A stretch of 64,000 nucleotides of DNA from Adineta steineri (Eukaryota > Rotifera > Eurotatoria > Adinetida > Adinetidae): contig CAJNOI010000145.1 of assembly GCA_905250115.1 (NCBI GenBank), positions 176,912 through 240,911 on the forward strand. Direction: 5' to 3'. The translations under genes and the position numbers were made by a program. Of this stretch, positions 23,489 to 34,300 are shown one piece after another. The notes below the pieces were generated by a model. The model was given only the letters and a program-made list of their open reading frames with translations, did not search any database and was not told the DNA's origin. How positions within the stretch are numbered: position 1 is the stretch's first letter; each line of letters opens with the position of its first letter.

Positions 23489-23559
23489 ATGCACCCACAC
23501 CCATCCATTATGTCGAACAAACTAAGTGTGGCTGTGTGAATAACATTCATCCACATCCG
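23489..23559. repeat. Telomere-like tract between two convergent genes
   Basis: GCACCCACACCCATCC is followed by AAGTGTGGCTGTGTG and then a further CATCCACATCC. Here the C-rich half comes first, opposite in order to most others. It sits in the 280-bp gap between convergent ART-TPR and P450 genes, which holds nothing else I can identify. Confidence 0.45.
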
Positions 23560-23619
23560 CTCTTTTATTCAACTAAAGGACGATAATTATGATTACAGAC
23601 AAAAAAAACACCTCAAGTT

Positions 23620-25220
23620 TCATTGATCAAACTCGATGGTAACACCAATATGTTTCGGCATTATTGTGATTCGTGAAAAATGCCCACCTGCATTCACTTT
23701 AGAACCACCATCACCAAATGTCACATATTGCATTAACCGTGCTGCAATTACTTTCAATTCAAATCGAGCTAGATCTTGGCCCACACACTGGCGATGCCCA
23801 CTCCCGAATGGGATCAGAGCATATGGATGATGGTCTTTGTCCACATGCAGAAATCTCTCTGGACAAAAGAGTTCAGGATCGATTGACCACTGTCGAGTAT
23901 CTCTTGCAAGAGTATGAAAAGGAATAAGCACTGAATCACCTTTGAATAGTTGAACACCACTCTGTGGTAAACGATCATCGGTTGTCAGTGTTCGAAGCGT
24001 GCCATTGATCAGTGGACAAAAACGAAGTACTTCGTTAACAACACAATCCAAATAAACTAACGAATCGAGACGTTCGACAGACCAAACTTGTTTTTCACTA
24101 TCATTCATCAGTTCTGCTTTGATCTTTTGTTGTACTTGTGGATGTTTACTCATCAGATATATAAACCAGGCTAGAGCAGTCGATGTTGTCTCATAACCAG
24201 CTACGAGAAAAAGAAGCATCTCATGCAACAGTTCACACCTTGACAGACCTTTAAACAGATAAAAATCATCAATCATAAATTATATCTAATGAATAAACAG
24301 TAAAGTATCATCTAAAAACTCATACGTAAAGAGATAATCTTACCTTTTTTTTCTTCTTCACTTTTCATTGCCTCTGCTTTTTCATCTTTTTGAAGTGAAG
24401 CAACAAGTGAAGCGATCAAACACGTTCTCTTTCGTTGTGATATTGATTCTGGACTTTCGGATAACTCTTGTTCAATCATTCGGCAAAGATATCGTTCAAT
24501 AATGGTTTTTGCTCGTCGATGTCGATGATTTAATTTCAGGTAGATACTAGATAAAACACGTGGTAAATAGATTATCATTTGAAATGTGCTTAAAAAGTCT
24601 TGAAGTGCTTGAGACAGTTCATTGTTTTCCGTGCTATCATTTCTATCGAATATCTCTAAGTCATAATCGAATGCAATAAATCCGAAAATAGCGAGTAGAA
24701 GATTTTGACATTGCTGTACAATATCGAGATGTACGATGTGAGTGGGAGTACTATGCCACTTCGCCAATAGTTTATCTACACAATCGATAATTAAATCTAG
24801 ATTGGAGATGATCTTAGCACGACGAAACAAGAGTAAGGTGACTGATGCATGTCGCTTATACTTGGCGCCTTTATTGCAAATAAGTGCGTCAGGAAAGATT
24901 ACACTAAACTTTTGGACAAACAAATCACCTTGATCATAAATATGTCGATGAGTAAAAATGTGCTGAACATCGCCAATTTTACTAACTACGATGTATCGCC
25001 AAGGACCGAGCCAAATTTGAAAGATATCACCAAACCGTTCTCTAAGAGCTAAGCACATTTCATGAAGAGAGGCACCACGCAACAGAAGACGTGTTTGAAT
25101 TAAACTTCCCAAGATAAAGTGAGGTGGCACACTAGGTAGAGTGTTATGATTGGTAAAATATTTATATTTCATATAACACATCAGCAAAGTAACGGTGACA
25201 AAAAGTAGGATGAAAAGCAT
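23620..25220 (-). CDS. Cytochrome P450 monooxygenase
   Basis: Exons 24344-25220 and 23620-24248 give 501 aa, the usual P450 length. An N-terminal hydrophobic anchor (MLFILLFVTVTLLMCYMKY) predicts ER membrane attachment, followed by the proline region LPSVPP. Hallmarks in order: the I helix AGYETTST, the K helix EVLR (ExxR), CPERF, and the heme loop FGSGHRQCVG, with the cysteine ligand at about residue 446. All key residues are intact. The intron (24249-24343, phase 1) follows a lysine/glutamate-rich stretch (SEEEKKG). Overall spacing suggests a microsomal CYP of the CYP3/CYP4 side, but I cannot assign a subfamily or substrate. Confidence 0.92.
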
Positions 25221-25470
25221 GATATACTCCTCATAAATGAAAGGTAGTCGTCACAATAAGAATGAAAAATATCAGGTAGAAAAAAATGACATATACATGC
25301 TGGTTTGTTTTCTCTCCTTGTGCACTCTTTTATCCTATGCGCAACAGCGATAACAGCATACAAGATATGATAAATTTGCATGATGTAGGAGTAGTTTAAA
25401 ATATGAAAAACACACCCACACCCTCAAGAATAAAAAATAACAGTTCTTATTGGAAAGTTTCATATGAATA
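25221..25470. other. Intergenic gap with telomere-like tract
   Basis: 250 bp between two minus-strand genes. It contains one-sided CACACCCACACCCTCAAG at about 25410-25427 with no G-rich partner nearby. It must also hold the P450 promoter; no element recognised. Confidence 0.4.
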
Positions 25471-28098
25471 TTATGCCAAAGGAAGAGCGTGTTGGATTGT
25501 TACTGTTTTTCGAAATATGAGTGTAAATAAATAGTCTTTTAAGATGAATCGTTTCTTCCATATAACTAATAATAATGTTACAGCACTTATGACTGCAAAG
25601 GTCATAAATAAACCAGCCATCGATTCAATATCCATAGCAGTGGATGTATCAGATGAAACGGGACAACTCTTTGTTTGAAACCATTTTAATTTCAAATCAT
25701 CAAGTACACCTGACTCGGTTAATGATAATATAGCTACATCTAAATCTTGTGTATATAACCAATCTTTAGGAATAACAATACCGAATGAACTTTTATCAAA
25801 ATCTGCACCAACCAAAGTTAAATTACAAAATATATTGTTAGTATCATATTCTGCAACACCAATATCTGAAAGGGCTGCATCAATTAAACCACTCAGTAGA
25901 CTTTCATATAAGTCTGCTTGATTTTCTAATGGATAAAAATTACGACTACCACCGGAAATTTCTCTTAAATAAAAATCTTCTATAGCTGAGTCTACAATAA
26001 TACCAATACGATTAAATGATAATTTTCCATTTTTAATATCATCAATTCCAGTAATAATATCCTTAGATTTTGATATTGTTAGATCTGATGTTAAATTCGC
26101 AGTGTATGTTGCCACTAATACTAAACTCAATATATATAAGCCAACAGTTAAAAAGCGACCGGGAGCTGTTTTAGCATAAAAATCTGCACCATACCCGAAA
26201 ATTGCACCAGTAGTATACCACATACACATTGCACCAGAAGAAATGATTGATCTCTTTTGTAATGCTTCATTAGCTTGTCGCTCTGATAGGCACATTAAGG
26301 TAGCAGCATAGATACTAGTTATTAGAAGAACTAACCAAAGTTTAAGTGAGAATGGTTGCAAGTATGAAAATAAATCTACAGAAGTTGGTTCAGTTTTTCG
26401 CATAACAATACGTAAAGAATTATCAAATATAGAATCAGTAAAATCGACTATTTGTCTTCGAGCAGAAGTAACCGTAACATCAGCTATTACTATATCATAA
26501 ATGTTATTTTCGACTGCTTGAATTAATCCTGAATAGGTCTGATTTGATGGTGTTAATATAATCTGAGGAGTAAATCCCATTTGACTTTGTAAAATATTAA
26601 TAAGATCTGGTACAAAACCAGTTAATTCTGTTTTATTCTTTCCATATGTATCTATGACATTTTGCACCATTGTAAATCGACTTGATTCAATAATACCAAT
26701 TCGTAAAGTTACACCTGAAAGTATAGCATGATCAATAGGAGGTATCAATGTATTACCAGGCCATATAATTACACTTTCTGTAGATACTTCCCATTCATTA
26801 GATTGAGACCATTCTAAAACCGACATATAATTTATACCATTGCCGGAAGGCTGTACGTTTTGTGCCAAATAGTATGTACCATTTGTTCTATCTGTTGTAT
26901 TGGCACTAAATTGTATAGGACCAGAAACACCAAGAAATATTGTATTCGTAATCTTATCGAAAAGAGAATTAGAATTAATAAGACGACGATCAAAACAGTA
27001 TGGAGAACCGATAAATGATATACATGAAGTAGAGCTATTCATTGATGTTGAACAAAATTCTTGTAATGATTGAATTAACATCCAAGTTGCATCAAATGCA
27101 AAATATGCATAGTAATTTACGTTCATCGGTCCAGGAAATGATTCAGGCTCATATTGTTGCCAAATACTATATGCTGTATTTAACAATGTTATATTGATTG
27201 GTGCATTGACAACACTTCCAATGACAGGTTCAATAATAAACATTCCAATTAACTTATCATTGAATGTCTGATTAAAAGACTGCAACGGAACACTTGAACT
27301 TAGTATCCATGTGAATTGTGGACCAAGTACATCAGAATCTAATGCATTTTGTAAAATTAAAGTTGTATAAATTGGATCAGTCCATAACAGTACAATTCGC
27401 GTTGAACTACTGGCTAAATAGGTTTTCAAGTTGCCACGAATACGAAGTGTTGCAATATCAAATATTATCGTGCCACTGACTTCTAAACCATTATTATTAA
27501 ATACCTCGCTGATTACTTTTGCACCGCCAGATCCAAATGCATCATTTTGATAGATAACTATGCATGATGTCCAATTAAATCGAATGAATAATTTCGCGAT
27601 TGCGAATGCTGCTGTATTATCTGAAGGAACTGTACGATAAAAAGCAGGATATGCATTCCGATCAGATAAATCAGGATCGGTCGCAGAATATGATATAACA
27701 GGTATACTAACTCTATTAGCAAAATCAGCAATAGTATGAGCTTCTCTTGAAAATGCAGGGCCCACAATACCCACAACGTCTGAAGTCGATACTGCCAAAC
27801 AAGTACTACTAAAAGCATCCATGACATTTCCATCTGTTTGTGCTGCATTCCATCCAAAATATTGTCCTTGAATTGTTATATTATATTGCTGAGAAAGCAT
27901 TATTGCTGCTTTGAACATAGCACGAGAGTGAACAGATAATGTGGTAGGTTCGGATGTGTTTGATGCGTCTGGAAAAAGACCTAAGAATTGTATACTTGAA
28001 AAATTTGACAAGGGCCAAGCTGTTTTTACATAGTGTATATTAAATAGACCGAATATAAATTGTAATATTAACCATCGAAAATTCCAAAAGTATAACAT
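25471..28098 (-). CDS. Ionotropic glutamate receptor with GYG pore motif
   Basis: An uninterrupted 875-aa ligand-gated channel subunit. There is a hydrophobic signal peptide (residues 1-27). An amino-terminal LIVBP-like domain (about 30-450) contains VGIVGPAFSREA and PVISYSATDPDLSD. S1 (about 464-570) contains LRIGIIESS, GFVPDLINIL and DVTVTSARRQIVDFT, which keeps the Thr/Arg ligand-contact region. M1 is near 580. The re-entrant pore loop contains TTGAIFGYGADF (about 628-640), and M3 has ATYTANLTSDLT, the SYTANL-type gating motif. S2 (about 680-800) contains DAALSDIGVAEYD. The last TM is near 845. The GYG in the pore resembles the K+ channel filter rather than the usual Q/R/N site. No introns over 2.6 kb. 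Confidence 0.92.
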   Translation of the reverse strand: MLYFWNFRWLILQFIFGLFNIHYVKTAWPLSNFSSIQFLGLFPDASNTSEPTTLSVHSRAMFKAAIMLSQQYNITIQGQYFGWNAAQTDGNVMDAFSSTCLAVSTSDVVGIVGPAFSREAHTIADFANRVSIPVISYSATDPDLSDRNAYPAFYRTVPSDNTAAFAIAKLFIRFNWTSCIVIYQNDAFGSGGAKVISEVFNNNGLEVSGTIIFDIATLRIRGNLKTYLASSSTRIVLLWTDPIYTTLILQNALDSDVLGPQFTWILSSSVPLQSFNQTFNDKLIGMFIIEPVIGSVVNAPINITLLNTAYSIWQQYEPESFPGPMNVNYYAYFAFDATWMLIQSLQEFCSTSMNSSTSCISFIGSPYCFDRRLINSNSLFDKITNTIFLGVSGPIQFSANTTDRTNGTYYLAQNVQPSGNGINYMSVLEWSQSNEWEVSTESVIIWPGNTLIPPIDHAILSGVTLRIGIIESSRFTMVQNVIDTYGKNKTELTGFVPDLINILQSQMGFTPQIILTPSNQTYSGLIQAVENNIYDIVIADVTVTSARRQIVDFTDSIFDNSLRIVMRKTEPTSVDLFSYLQPFSLKLWLVLLITSIYAATLMCLSERQANEALQKRSIISSGAMCMWYTTGAIFGYGADFYAKTAPGRFLTVGLYILSLVLVATYTANLTSDLTISKSKDIITGIDDIKNGKLSFNRIGIIVDSAIEDFYLREISGGSRNFYPLENQADLYESLLSGLIDAALSDIGVAEYDTNNIFCNLTLVGADFDKSSFGIVIPKDWLYTQDLDVAILSLTESGVLDDLKLKWFQTKSCPVSSDTSTAMDIESMAGLFMTFAVISAVTLLLVIWKKRFILKDYLFTLIFRKTVTIQHALPLA

Positions 28099-29215
28099 TG
28101 TTGTTTAATTATAACACAAATATGAGAATTTAAAAAGAGTGTAGAATAAAATAAAGAATGCTAAAAATATAAATATTATAACAAAGAATCTTCGCCTATA
28201 ACCGCACTTCATTATGAAAAAAAAAATGACAAAGAATACTAACTAGAGTTTACACTATTCATATTTCCCTATTTGATATTTTTGAGAGTGTGTGCTGTGC
28301 TCTTATAGCAACACATACATAATGTAAATGTAATATATTTCTGTGCACAGGAAAGTGTCAAACTCAATATCTTGATGTTTGAATAACCAGGAAGTAATAG
28401 ATATTTTTTTTTATTTTCAAGTTTTGTTCTGTTTTTTTAATGTAGCATTATTCTACATTGTATATTATTGATTTAATAAAAACTGAAATGTTTTTAATTA
28501 TCGAATGCATTTACAATCTAAAAACAATTCTTGGTAATAGTTTTTCTTCTTTATGTGCTTCCTACATTTTTATTTAATATCAAAAAGGGTCTGTTCTTCC
28601 TGTTTTTTTCTCTTTGTAACTTCACTCTGATTCAGGAGAAAGACAAAACGAGAAAAAAAGTAACACTAAGAGTGGCATACATTTCTTTTTTCAAAAGTAA
28701 CTATAAAGTGCCATCCCTAGATAAAATATAATTGACGTTTATCTTCTTGAGAGAGATATGATGTGATTAGCGATATTACCTCTCTCTCGCATACGCGAAG
28801 ACTTATGCAACTAAAAGCATGAAATCGGCAAAAATCCTCTGTTTAATATATTGATTCACATTAACTGATATTGAACAACACTAACGTCTTGTTTTGCCCA
28901 AGTTATTCCAGTAGTTATATGATGTCTTTTCACGGATTAATAAGTAACATGTTTTCTTATTTGAAATTATTATTTATAAAATAAAAGACTTATCAATTTA
29001 CATGCTAATATCATCTTTTTATTTTGTGTTAATGTTAAATATTTTCACTGAATAAAAAACTGCCAAATTTTGAGACTTTTCCAATAGTCAGTGAAAAAGA
29101 CGAGTAAGTCAAGCAAATCATATTTGAGGATAAAGGTTAAAAGATGGTTTGTTATTCTTCTATAAAGATATCTGTAATAGTTTTCTTTCTAATTCATACT
29201 GATGAATTACTTTCT
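28099..29215. other. Intergenic, nothing supportable
   Basis: 1.1 kb upstream of the glutamate receptor gene. AT-rich, with a few open frames lacking motifs. The receptor promoter lies here, but no element can be pointed to. Confidence 0.45.
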
Positions 29216-29352
29216 TGAGGGTGTGGGTGGATTAGAGTAAAACCGTGGATGTGTGAGTGAGGGTATGAATGTAGCACCGGTATGAGCGGCTGTGCATATT
29301 GATAAAAAACAGTCGCATCCATACTTCAAATCCTCACTCACACCCACATCCG
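29216..29352. repeat. Telomere-like inverted repeat bordering duplication copy 1
   Basis: GAGGGTGTGGGTGGATTAGA and GGATGTGTGAGTGAGGGTATG on the left pair with CATACTTCAAATCCTCACTC and ACACCCACATCC on the right, giving a foldback of about 135 bp. It lies exactly at the left border of the duplicated segment 29340-30865; its counterpart borders copy 2 at 36538-36655. Confidence 0.65.
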
Positions 29353-30865
29353 TTTCCTCATCTGCCAAATATGTACTATCAAATCTTTCCAACTAACAAC
29401 GGCTACTCCTGCTCGTACAATATAATTATTAAAAACATGCTTAAATTGTATAGGTATGGTCAAATAGCTTTTTTTATTTGAAACAAAATAAATACCATGC
29501 ACAAAATATCCATATTAACAAATAGGATAAAAGAATTTTTAAAAGGAACTTAGCAACAAATGTTAATGATGGCAAGATTGTAAACATTATTTTTTGCATT
29601 TTGGAACTTCGGCCCAACAGTCATCATCGAGTATATAGCCATACTCTCCCTTAGATGTTTCAATATGATACCATATTTTTGTTTTATGTGGAAGTTTTTC
29701 GATTTTAAAGCAGTCACATGGATAGTTTTGATGCGCGCGGATATACATAAATGGTGGACAATCCATTGATGCACACGTGTGAGCAGCAGTCACTTGACCA
29801 CACATAGCTTCACCACCCTAATCATATGAAAAGTAAAATATTACAGATATTGAGATATTCGATTAACACAAAACTTTACCTCGCATAGTGTCGAACCAAG
29901 AATTAGAAACATCAAAGACACGATAATAAATCGATCCATTTATAATTTGACTTGTCTGTATTGTAATAATATATTTTTATTCGTTTCGAAATAACTAATT
30001 TTATAAACTCGCGGCATCCTTTTATACAACAATGAAAGCATCGCCTTGGTAACTTAATCCGGAGATTTAAAGAAATACTTATTTTGATGTATATGAAGTA
30101 GTTAAACGAATGAAATTGATATTATTGTTAAAAAAGAAAAAACAATTATTGATATAGTTTCTTAATCTTTTTCGAGATTGATTTTTTTCTTAGTATTCTC
30201 TTCAAGAGTGTGATTATTTCGTTTTGTTGTCTTTTTAGTTCGAGACGAGATTTTTATTTTTTTTGTAATAATTGATATTGATGGTTCAGAATTCGTTTTA
30301 TCTAAAATAGCGAAAAAAAAGTGCTCATATCGATCGAAAGAATCAGTAAGTGAGCAAAAATATATTAGAATTCACATCTTTCTTTCTTATTATTGATAAA
30401 ACTTCTAACAGCAATGACTTTTGAAGCCTTTATTATTACAAAATGATTTGATTTCTCCTACATCGTGTATGTGAAAAAAGATATTCACATCCACGCTCTT
30501 CTCCCAATACACGTGAGGATCTAGTTGTGGTTTCGTAAAAACAGAGATTTTGTGTCAAATCTTTTCGTTAAACTGAAACTAAGGTTCTGTAGATCTATAT
30601 TTCCCTACACCCACATCCACAATTATCTTCAATAATTTTATTTCTTTTCTTCTTCCTAGATTTAATCATCAGTCTTATTTGGATTACAGGTAAGAAGTAA
30701 AGTTCCTAATATATAATCAGAATGAGACTGCAACATATTTCCGTCATGATACTATAGTAAGTGATAAGAACAAAAAATGTAGAAGACAATTAATGACTAG
30801 TTATATAATAAGAATTTATCTTGTACGAATAGTGAACGACATGAAAGACGAATAAAAATACGCTT
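29340..30865. repeat. Segmental direct repeat, copy 1
   Basis: Same orientation as 36650-39117. Similarity starts in CATCTGCCAAATATGTACT (copy 2: CATCTGCTAAATATGTACT), covers the small secreted gene and its promoter, continues through GAAATACTTATTTTGATGTA, TTTCGAGATTGA and ACTGAAACTAAGGTTCTGTAG, and ends at GAAAGACGAATAAAAATAC. Copy 2 carries about 970 extra bp. Together they flank the LDLa/EGF/7TM gene. Confidence 0.85.
29587..29939 (-). CDS. Small secreted Cys-rich protein (SH3b-like?), copy 1
   Basis: Exons 29880-29939 (MDRFIIVSLMFLILGSTLCE, a signal peptide) and 29587-29817 are joined in phase 0 over a 62-nt intron, giving 96 aa. The mature part has eight cysteines: MCGQ, HTCASMDC, YPCDCF, DDDCWAE and PKC. 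The order MYIRA...YPCDCF...KTKIWYHIE...GEYGYI resembles a bacterial-type SH3 (SH3b) domain, in which an N-terminal N-x-R strand is followed by a hydrophobic core and a final GY(V/I) strand. That is an inference from pattern only. Exported, probably disulfide-bonded. Its paralogue at 36895-37248 differs by mostly conservative changes, with signal peptide and cysteines conserved. Confidence 0.78.
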
Positions 30866-31368
30866 ACTCATATCAGCACACCCCGCACCCACCTTCCAGC
30901 TCGTATAGCACTAAGGAGAATACGATCGATTTATTTACAACATACATGTTTCTTCTGATTCTTGTTTGAGTATCTATAGGACTTTTATACAAGGGGGAAA
31001 AGCTGATTTAAATCATCTGAAAATCAAAACTAAATCATAAATTGCTTTTCCCCCCTTGACCATAACTCTATAAAATAGCATAATTTGATCAACACTTTCA
31101 TATGACTTTGATATAAATATTCTTGATTTGTTAAGGATGGATTGAAGCTTAAGGACCACCCTTTACTTTTCTTATCTTTAAAATGAATCTTCACGTTAAT
31201 GATTGTTATTCTCATATGCTATCAAAGCTTAATTTAGAAGTCAAATGAATGAAGTTTAACAACAAATATATTTCATAAGATCTTATGTATAGCCTTTGAT
31301 CTGCATACAATCGAAAACATGAGTGTATACGCGAATGTGAATATAAAGAATATAGTCAATATTTTTAT
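30866..31368. other. Intergenic with small hairpin
   Basis: Contains a short inverted repeat at 30990-31059: CAAGGGGGAAAAGCTGATTT on the left and AAATTGCTTTTCCCCCCTTG on the right, with a ~27-bp loop. Otherwise nothing coding that I can support between the duplication and the large receptor gene. Confidence 0.55.
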
Positions 31369-34300
31369 TTATTGCCAAGCTCCAATAGCTCTCATAAATC
31401 GTTGCCGCCAAGTAGTAATTGTTTTTATGAATTCTTTCCTATAGAAAGTCGATGGTAAAACAAATATGACGAAGATAAACGATGATGGAATGAATGAAAC
31501 AAAATAACCGAGAAGATACAACCAAGGATTTTGAGATGATTTAATACATGTTGATAATAATGAAACGAGAAAACGAGGAAATAATAGAATGGCTAAGATA
31601 ATAGGACTGATAACAAGTTGTTTGTGCTGGTTAATTTGATTGAGTAATTGTTGTTGAGAACTAAATTGAGATTGAACAGTCGTTTTTAGACGAGTTATAT
31701 ATACAATAATAAAAATAGCTGAAATTAAATTCGCTAAAAACGGAGCAATAAAATGAAAATATTGAACAATATTCGTATATAGTTCAATTGATTTAGAATA
31801 ACGAACTACACACCAAACACGTTGTTCTTCGTAATCATCAAACAAATCACGATTAATAAATTCATAAATCACTGAACCCAAAATAAGAAGTGGTAAAAGA
31901 CAAATAATCCATCGTGCTATACATCGACTTCTTTTCTTATTAAAACTAGTTCCTTGAAAAACTGCCATTGCTCTGTCAATACCTACACAAGTATTAAGCC
32001 AATTACTCATATGTAGAAAAAAACGAAGCATTGGTTCCAATAATAAACATCCAATTTGAAGAATTTTTCGGTTAATCGATGGATTCATATATGTATATGT
32101 TACAAACCAAAATCTAATGATTAACATACTAACAACGAGTGTAGAAATTATTGATGATAATCGAAGATAAATTCCCGAAGCAACTTTTCGACAATTACGG
32201 TTATGAAAAACTAAATAACCAAAAAAACTATTCAATAAACCAATTAGAAAAATAATTATGGTAGAAGCTGCACTCAATTTAACTACCAATGATTGATGAG
32301 CTAATGTATTATTAGGTCGAATTTCATAACGTAATAAATCATCTAATGTTAATCCAATACCTTTAGCATAAAACTGACATCGATCACCAAAGAAACAATC
32401 ATTACATACACATAGAATATTATAAAAACATATACGTCGATCTTGTAAACACGTTCCACCATTCTCACAGTAAACATTATCATCACAGGCAAAAGTCTGT
32501 TGATGTTCTAATGGAAAACAGTTACTATGACGTTCTTCCGTACACAAACACATGTAGAATTCGTCGACAAAACATTGTAGATTAACATGATCTTGGCATG
32601 GAATATGATAGCTTTTCAATCGTTGAATTCGTGGTAATATGAGTAATTTAGTAGACAAAAGTTCATGGACTGGAACGCATCGTTGGGCAGGATTGATGGG
32701 GGTTATTATGTTGGATGAGACAAATTTTCGAAGTAGTACAGCTAAATAATAACAATCATCAATCTTGACAATAACCATTTGAAACGGAGTTTGAGAGTAC
32801 AAAGTGATATTACTTTGAAACATAGTCATTTTTCCGAGTATAACAAATGTTGGTGGTGATCGTTCGAAACTAATCTCAGTGTAAATATAGACGAGTAAAT
32901 ACAATGGAGTTTCGATATTCTCAAGCGAAATATCTATTCTATGTTTAACATTTTCGCATCTTGGCCCAAAAAATTGTTCAGAACAAAAGCACATATAACT
33001 TTCATGAATCATTCTCTCATCGATTACTATACAACGACCATTATTTTTGCAGAATCCTATTGGACATACTGATTGAAGACGACAAAAGGAACCGAATTTT
33101 TCGTGAGAACAGACACAAATTGATCGATTTTGAATCGAACCTATACAAATCGAATTTGATGCACACATACTACAATCGATTGGAATATGACATTGTGCAC
33201 CAGACCAACCCGAATAACATTGACAGAAGAATCGTTCTTCATTATGATATTTCATACAAGTACCTTTATAACATTGTAGAGTACAGTGTTTAGAATCGAA
33301 TCTCCGAGAAATCGGAAGGGTTAAAAAAGCACTTATTCGATTGACTGGTAAAAAGACGAATGGAATCGTTAAATGCCAACTTATTAGATATGCCGATGAA
33401 TTTTTATTGTATGCATCGATACGAATACTGTAGTTTTTTGAATTATTCTTTCCATGCTTCGAATATATCAGATAGAGATTCACAGGCTGACCACAATGTT
33501 CTAGTGGTGCATAAGTGAATTGATTGTACGAGTGAATTTCTTGTCGATCCTTGTCATCTTCTATCAACATAACAACAATAGCATAAATGATTGGTTGTCT
33601 AACAGTTACCAATGTTAAGGTAAGACTAACACGTTGACTTTGATATTGGCATCGATCGCCATAATAATTTGGAGGACAAAAACATATACTACTGTAGTTA
33701 TCGACTCCAAACCGATGATACATATATAAACCATAATTACAAGCATATGGCTGTATGATATTTCTAATCGGCAATTCTATCTTTTTGTTAGTGACCTGAT
33801 TTTCAAGAGAATAAGTTTGAGTAGTCTGTGAGACTGGATAAACTAATGCAGTATCCAATGAAAAATACTTATAAGCTGTATTAATGATTCGACATGAAAT
33901 ATCTCGCATATCACTAAGATTATCCAAAGCATAGCCATTACATAATTGTAGACGGTCAACGCAAAATTGATAATTATTATACGCTGAACAAACTTGATTT
34001 TTATTGCAAAGATTTTTATCTGCTGTACATTTCGTGTCATTCGAACAATGAAACCTGTTCGTTTGAAAGTACTGAAATTTATCAGATGATGGTCGTAAAC
34101 AAGCGACGGTTTCATTAATGATTTGACCGGCTGGTAAACACATTTGTGTATAATTCTGTGGCGAAGTACAGAAAAAGAAATGCCTTAATGTAATTGGTTT
34201 CATACAATGTTCTTCATCCTCTCCATTAAGACAATTTCGAAAACCATCACATCGTGTGTAGATATTATTGCATTGCCAATCTTCACAATCAGTTTCATCG

